From contig SAAR01000040.1 in assembly GCA_009916335.1 (NCBI GenBank), positions 1 through 15,783 on the forward strand: DNA of 15,783 nucleotides, read 5' to 3'. Position 1 is the first letter of the stretch. The number at the start of each line of letters is the position of its first letter. Below are positions 12,480 to 15,783 of this stretch, one piece after another. The notes beneath the pieces are model-generated. The model ran no database searches, was not told where the DNA came from, and was given only the letters and a program-made list of their open reading frames with translations. This DNA is from Erysipelotrichia bacterium. Its GTDB lineage: Bacteria > Bacillota_I > Bacilli_A > Erysipelotrichales > Erysipelotrichaceae. The translations under genes were made by a program, and so were the position numbers.

Positions 12480-13817
12480 ATGTTATATGACACAATTGTA
12501 GCAATCTCAACACCACTAAGTGAAGGGGCAATTAGTATTATTCGTATGAGTGGAAAAGATGCGATTGCAATCGCCAATCAATTATGTTCAATCGATCTTT
12601 TAAAGAAAGAGGGTAATACAATTTCCTATACTTATATCATAGATCCTAAAAAAAATAAAGCTGTAGATGAAGTGTTAGTAAGTATTTTTAAGGGTCGAAA
12701 AAGTTTCACAGGAGAAGATGTTGTCGAGATTAATGCACATGGTGGTATTTTTATTACTAAACAAATCTTAACGCTTTGTTTAGAGAATGGTGCTAGATTA
12801 GCTAGAGCTGGTGAATTTACACAACGAGCTTTTTTGAATGGAAAATTAGATTTAACACAAGCAGAAGCAATCAATGATATGATTAATGCCCACGATGAAA
12901 ATGCAACACAATTAGCAATGAGTGGGATTAAAGGAAGTGTAGCGAAACTGATTCACCCTTTTATTGAGCATCTGTTGGATATTATTGCTAATATTGAAGT
13001 AAATATTGATTATCCTGAGTATGATGATGTAGAGCAATTAACAAGTGAAAAGCTATTGCCGATGTGTCAAAACTGGTTGCAAGATATTGATGAGATTTTA
13101 AATAAAGCAAGAAGTGGTAAAATAATGCGTGAGGGGATTAAAACAACAATTGTTGGTAAACCCAATGTAGGAAAGTCGAGTTTGTTAAATGCTTTGCTAG
13201 ATGAAGATAAAGCGATTGTAACGGATATTGAAGGAACCACAAGAGATATTGTGGAAGGTATGGTCCGTTTGGATTATATTACTTTACATTTAATTGATAC
13301 GGCAGGAATTAGAGAAAGTGATGATGTCGTTGAAAAAATTGGGATTGAAAAAAGTAAACAAGCGATTGAAGATGCTGATTTAGTAATCTTGCTGTTAGAT
13401 GGTAGTAAACCATTAGAAACAAAAGATGAGCAGTTACTTGCACTTACCAAACACAAAACACGTTTAATTGTATACAACAAGGAAGATGTTGCGTTAGAAA
13501 AAAAAGATGAACAAATATGGATTAGTGCGGCGAAACATGAAATACAAGCGTTAATTGATGCGATTAATCAAATGTATGAAGAACATAAAATTGCGTTGCA
13601 ACAACCAACCTTAAATAATGAAAGACAAATTTCACTGATGAATCAATCCAAACAACATATGATGCAAGCAATTGATGCGATGGAGATGGGTATGGAATTA
13701 GATTTAGTGGCGATTGATTTACAAAATGCATATACATGCATGAAAGAAATTTTAGGGGAAGTTAATCGTGATGATTTATTAGATACTTTATTTTCTAATT
13801 TTTGTTTAGGTAAGTAA
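12480..13817 (+). CDS. mnmE: tRNA modification GTPase MnmE (TrmE)
   Basis: MnmE works with MnmG to put the carboxymethylaminomethyl (or aminomethyl) group on U34 of certain tRNAs. The start at 12480 follows AGAAAGGA by 9 bases; the ATG at 12476 is out of frame. The 445 residues are close to the usual 450-460. The N-terminal tetrahydrofolate-binding domain begins DTIVAISTPLSEGAISIIRMSG and includes GEFTQRAFLNGKLDL. The inserted G domain has Walker A GKPNVGKS (226-233), G2 GTTRD (252-256), G3 DTAG (273-276) and G4 NKED (333-336). The last residues are FCLGK with the conserved Cys442. All key motifs are intact. It is flanked by an extended -10 promoter and its own terminator. mnmG, often its neighbour, is not in the window. 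Confidence 0.97.
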   Translation: MLYDTIVAISTPLSEGAISIIRMSGKDAIAIANQLCSIDLLKKEGNTISYTYIIDPKKNKAVDEVLVSIFKGRKSFTGEDVVEINAHGGIFITKQILTLCLENGARLARAGEFTQRAFLNGKLDLTQAEAINDMINAHDENATQLAMSGIKGSVAKLIHPFIEHLLDIIANIEVNIDYPEYDDVEQLTSEKLLPMCQNWLQDIDEILNKARSGKIMREGIKTTIVGKPNVGKSSLLNALLDEDKAIVTDIEGTTRDIVEGMVRLDYITLHLIDTAGIRESDDVVEKIGIEKSKQAIEDADLVILLLDGSKPLETKDEQLLALTKHKTRLIVYNKEDVALEKKDEQIWISAAKHEIQALIDAINQMYEEHKIALQQPTLNNERQISLMNQSKQHMMQAIDAMEMGMELDLVAIDLQNAYTCMKEILGEVNRDDLLDTLFSNFCLGK

Positions 13818-13818
13818 T

Positions 13819-13859
13819 AAAAAACCTGATTTGTGTGAATACACATTTTAGGTTTTTTT
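13819..13859 (+). terminator. Terminator of mnmE
   Basis: AAAAAACCT (13819-13827) pairs with AGGTTTTTT (13850-13858). An inner stem TGTGT/ACACA (13832-13836/13841-13845) closes on a GAAT loop. The right arm runs into a T-tract. It starts directly after the stop codon. Confidence 0.85.
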
Positions 13860-13932
13860 ATTTTGTGAATGGTTAGTTATCTAATTTCCACTGGAATCTA
13901 TTAAATAGAGGTTGAGAGTTAGATGGAAAATG

Positions 13933-13961
13933 TTGAATAATACTAATAAATGGGATAAAAT
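13933..13961 (+). promoter_or_regulatory. Promoter of the AAA ATPase gene
   Basis: -35 TTGAAT (13933-13938), 17-base spacer and -10 TAAAAT (13956-13961). AGGAG (13981-13985) lies 8 bases before the ATG at 13994. Confidence 0.5.
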
Positions 13962-13993
13962 GTAAATAATAGAAATGAATAGGAGTGATAGAA

Positions 13994-15289
13994 ATGGAAG
14001 AATTTTTAGAAAAGATAACTGTATTTAGGAAACAGAATCAATCCTTATTAGATAATACAGTGCTTTTCGTTTTGCTAATGCCGTTATTAGCGATGTATTT
14101 TTATTTTAATGCATTTACCTTTATTGAAACATCACATATTGTAATTGCCCTTATTGTGATCGGTTTTATGAGTTATTTTAAACCTTGGGTTGCAGTGATT
14201 ATCTTTATGTGTGTGCATGTGTATTCCTTAATGTTTACTAATGTAATAGTAGCGAGCATGTATTTGGTATTGTATTTTATTATTTCTTTTAGTTTAGTCT
14301 ATTATAAGAATGATCGTTTTTTTATTGCGATTGTATTTCTTATGGCAATGAGTAATAACCCATTGTTATTTTCTTTTGCCGTTGTTTTATACTGTATCTT
14401 ATTTGCACAACGAGGTATTGGTTTTCCATTAGGAATGAGTGCTTTAATTTTTTTAACTTCATTAACAGCAAAGGTAATTGGGAATCCAATATTTTTTGAA
14501 AAGACTATTAAAATAGGTAAAAATATTGATCCGATTGCCTATTTAAATGAGTATTTAAATAGTAGTGAATTGATGCCACAGTTTTATGAACATTTTCAAA
14601 CCTTTAATATCGTATATATAAGTGGAGCAATCGTTGTTTTCTATGCATGGTTTCGTTATTTGTTCTCTAAAAAAGAGAAAGAAGAAAAAGATACTCACGA
14701 GATTAATAAGAGTGTGAAAACAGCAGGGATTACATTAGCTCTTTTGCTTGTCATTTATATAGCGAATACAACACTGTATAAATTAAATTTTTCATTTTTT
14801 TCAATCGTACAGATTGTAATAGGTAGTATAGCTGCATTTGCTATATCACTTTTTAGTGTTCGTTATCCTTTAAGAGATACGCCTACATTTGCCGAGTTAG
14901 AAAAACAAAAAGAAAAAGAAAAATTAGAACAAGTGATTAATCATGTGGAAAAAAAGAAATTGCAGATTGGTTGGGATGAGATTGCAGGCTATGAAGATGT
15001 GAAAAATGAACTGAAAGAAGTTTTAGAACCATATTTGCATAAAGATGTAATGAAGAAGATGAAGGAGAATCATATTGAACCAGTGAAAGGTTTATTATTG
15101 TTTGGTGCTCCAGGTACAGGGAAAACAATGTTTGCTAAAGCGATTGCAAAGGAAAGCAACATGAATATTATTTCTGTTGCAGGGGCACAATTTACTAGTA
15201 AGTGGGTTGGTGAATCGGATCGTAATCTGCGTAATATCTTTGAACAGGCTGCTAATAAAAAACCTTGTATTATTTTCTTTGATGAATTA
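13994..15289 (+). CDS. Membrane-anchored AAA+ ATPase, broken after Walker B
   Basis: The frame opens at 13994 with AGGAG 8 bases upstream. It continues without a stop past 15289 into unrelated epimerase sequence. Residues 1-295 hold many hydrophobic helices (blocks around 20-165, 205-225 and 245-290). A charged stretch of Lys/Glu repeats (KQKEKEKLEQ) follows. The AAA+ domain begins at IGWDEIAGYEDVKNELKEVL, FtsH-like in style. Walker A is GAPGTGKT (residues 371-378), the pore-loop region is AQFTSKWVGESDRNLR, and Walker B ends CIIFFDEL (residues 425-432). There the AAA sequence stops: sensor 1, arginine fingers, sensor 2 and any C-terminal domain are missing. As written it could bind but hardly hydrolyse ATP. 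The intact gene would be a membrane AAA+ ATPase, perhaps a protease or remodeller, but the part that would tell is absent. Confidence 0.8.
15275..15289 (+). other. Chimeric junction between AAA ATPase and WecB sequence
   Basis: These 15 bases encode FFDEL, which fits both the AAA Walker B motif and the conserved WecB segment before GIPKPDYNL. Sequence before it is only AAA-like and sequence after it only WecB-like. The exact crossover lies within or next to this shared stretch. The reading frame is kept because both proteins use the same frame for FFDEL. Confidence 0.8.
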
Positions 15290-15783
15290 GGTATTCCTAA
15301 ACCAGACTATAACTTAGGTGTTGGATCTGGAAGCCATGGTAAGCAAACCGCAAGAATGCTAGAAGGAATAGAAGAAATTATACTCAAGGAAAAATCAGAT
15401 GGAATTCTAGTTTATGGTGACACTAATTCAACACTTGCAGGAGCTCTAGCTGCAGGCAAACTACATATTCCCGTTTATCATGTAGAAGCTGGTCTTCGTA
15501 GCTATAACAAATTAATGCCAGAAGAGCAGAATAGAATTTTGACAGATCGTATTTCTGATATGTTGTTGTGCCCTACACAAACTGCAGTAGATAATCTTAA
15601 AAAAGAAGGTATTACAACTGGAGTATCAAATACTGGGGATATTATGTATGATACCGTACTAAGAAATATTGGTATAGCAAATGAAAAATATTCTAATGGA
15701 TTATGGTTCGATGAAATAGTCAGAGAAAATGGTGAAATAAGCAAAATTAGTGAAAAAGGATATTACTTAGCGACCATTCATAG
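15275..15783 (+). CDS. wecB: UDP-N-acetylglucosamine 2-epimerase (WecB) fragment, no N-terminus and no end
   Basis: In the same frame as the AAA ATPase, residues 428-596 are WecB-like: FFDELGIPKPDYNLG, SGSHGKQTARMLEGIE, then VYGDTNSTLAGALAA (Asp476), YHVEAGLRS (Glu498) and MPEEQNRILTDRISD (Glu510/511). The stretch ends at ATIH, where the His of the ATIHR motif is the last full codon. These match the acidic and histidine active-site residues of the non-hydrolysing epimerase that interconverts UDP-GlcNAc and UDP-ManNAc for surface polysaccharide synthesis. The first part of WecB, with its GTRP-type nucleotide-binding loop, is missing. The window ends mid-gene. The absence of a start codon or ribosome site of its own, and the unrelated sequence in front, show that this is a fragment joined to the AAA gene. 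Confidence 0.85.

Noticed and set aside
13994..15783. A novel bifunctional AAA ATPase-epimerase enzyme
   Set aside because: Both halves are incomplete at the join, each lacking essential motifs, and FFDEL is common to both families. A chimera explains this better than a functional fusion.
1..15783. tRNA or rRNA genes, CRISPR arrays, insertion sequences, phage genes
   Set aside because: I looked for cloverleaf-like GC-rich stretches, regularly spaced repeats, transposase motifs and terminal repeats and saw none.

Overview
The window is AT-rich DNA (by eye about one third G+C) with strong AGGAGG-type ribosome sites, short intergenic gaps, Rho-independent terminators and Gram-positive-type genes. 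These include a thioester-domain surface protein, an MmpL/RND transporter with a secreted heptad-repeat partner, a DhaS-like TetR regulator and MnmE. This fits a low-G+C Firmicute, possibly a gut Erysipelotrichia-like organism. The taxonomic placement is an inference from style, not from a marker search.

Bases 1-1515 hold the tail of a small zinc-ribbon membrane protein. It is followed by a two-gene unit of a secreted C39-like cysteine-peptidase homologue and a single-pass membrane protein of unknown function, overlapping as TAATG. Bases 1516-1848 carry no gene, only a terminator-like two-stage hairpin. A DUF5662 gene (1849-2376, minus) is transcribed divergently from an operon of a lactate/malate dehydrogenase-family enzyme and a TetR regulator (2500-3985), which ends in a clear terminator.

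Bases 4100-7934 are an operon of an MmpL/RND permease and a secreted protein rich in X-X-X-Leu-X-X-Gly heptads. The TetR gene just upstream is a candidate regulator. After a 13-bp terminator stem comes a gene-poor leader (8016-8296) with a good promoter and a hairpin that covers a ribosome site. Next are a GNAT acetyltransferase, an aldo/keto reductase, and a small thioester-domain (TED) protein anchored by a C-terminal membrane helix. A bidirectional terminator separates the TED gene from a convergent COG2509-type FAD dehydrogenase (minus strand). That gene is divergent from mnmE, and the shared promoter region contains a 16-bp inverted repeat.

The last 1.8 kb is the most unusual part. One open frame from 13994 to the window end starts as a membrane-anchored AAA+ ATPase. 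Right after its Walker B motif (FFDEL) it continues as the interior of a UDP-N-acetylglucosamine 2-epimerase (WecB). Both halves lack essential parts, and FFDEL is expected in both families at that point. This is most simply a chimeric junction at a short shared sequence (assembly misjoin or illegitimate recombination), not a new fusion enzyme.
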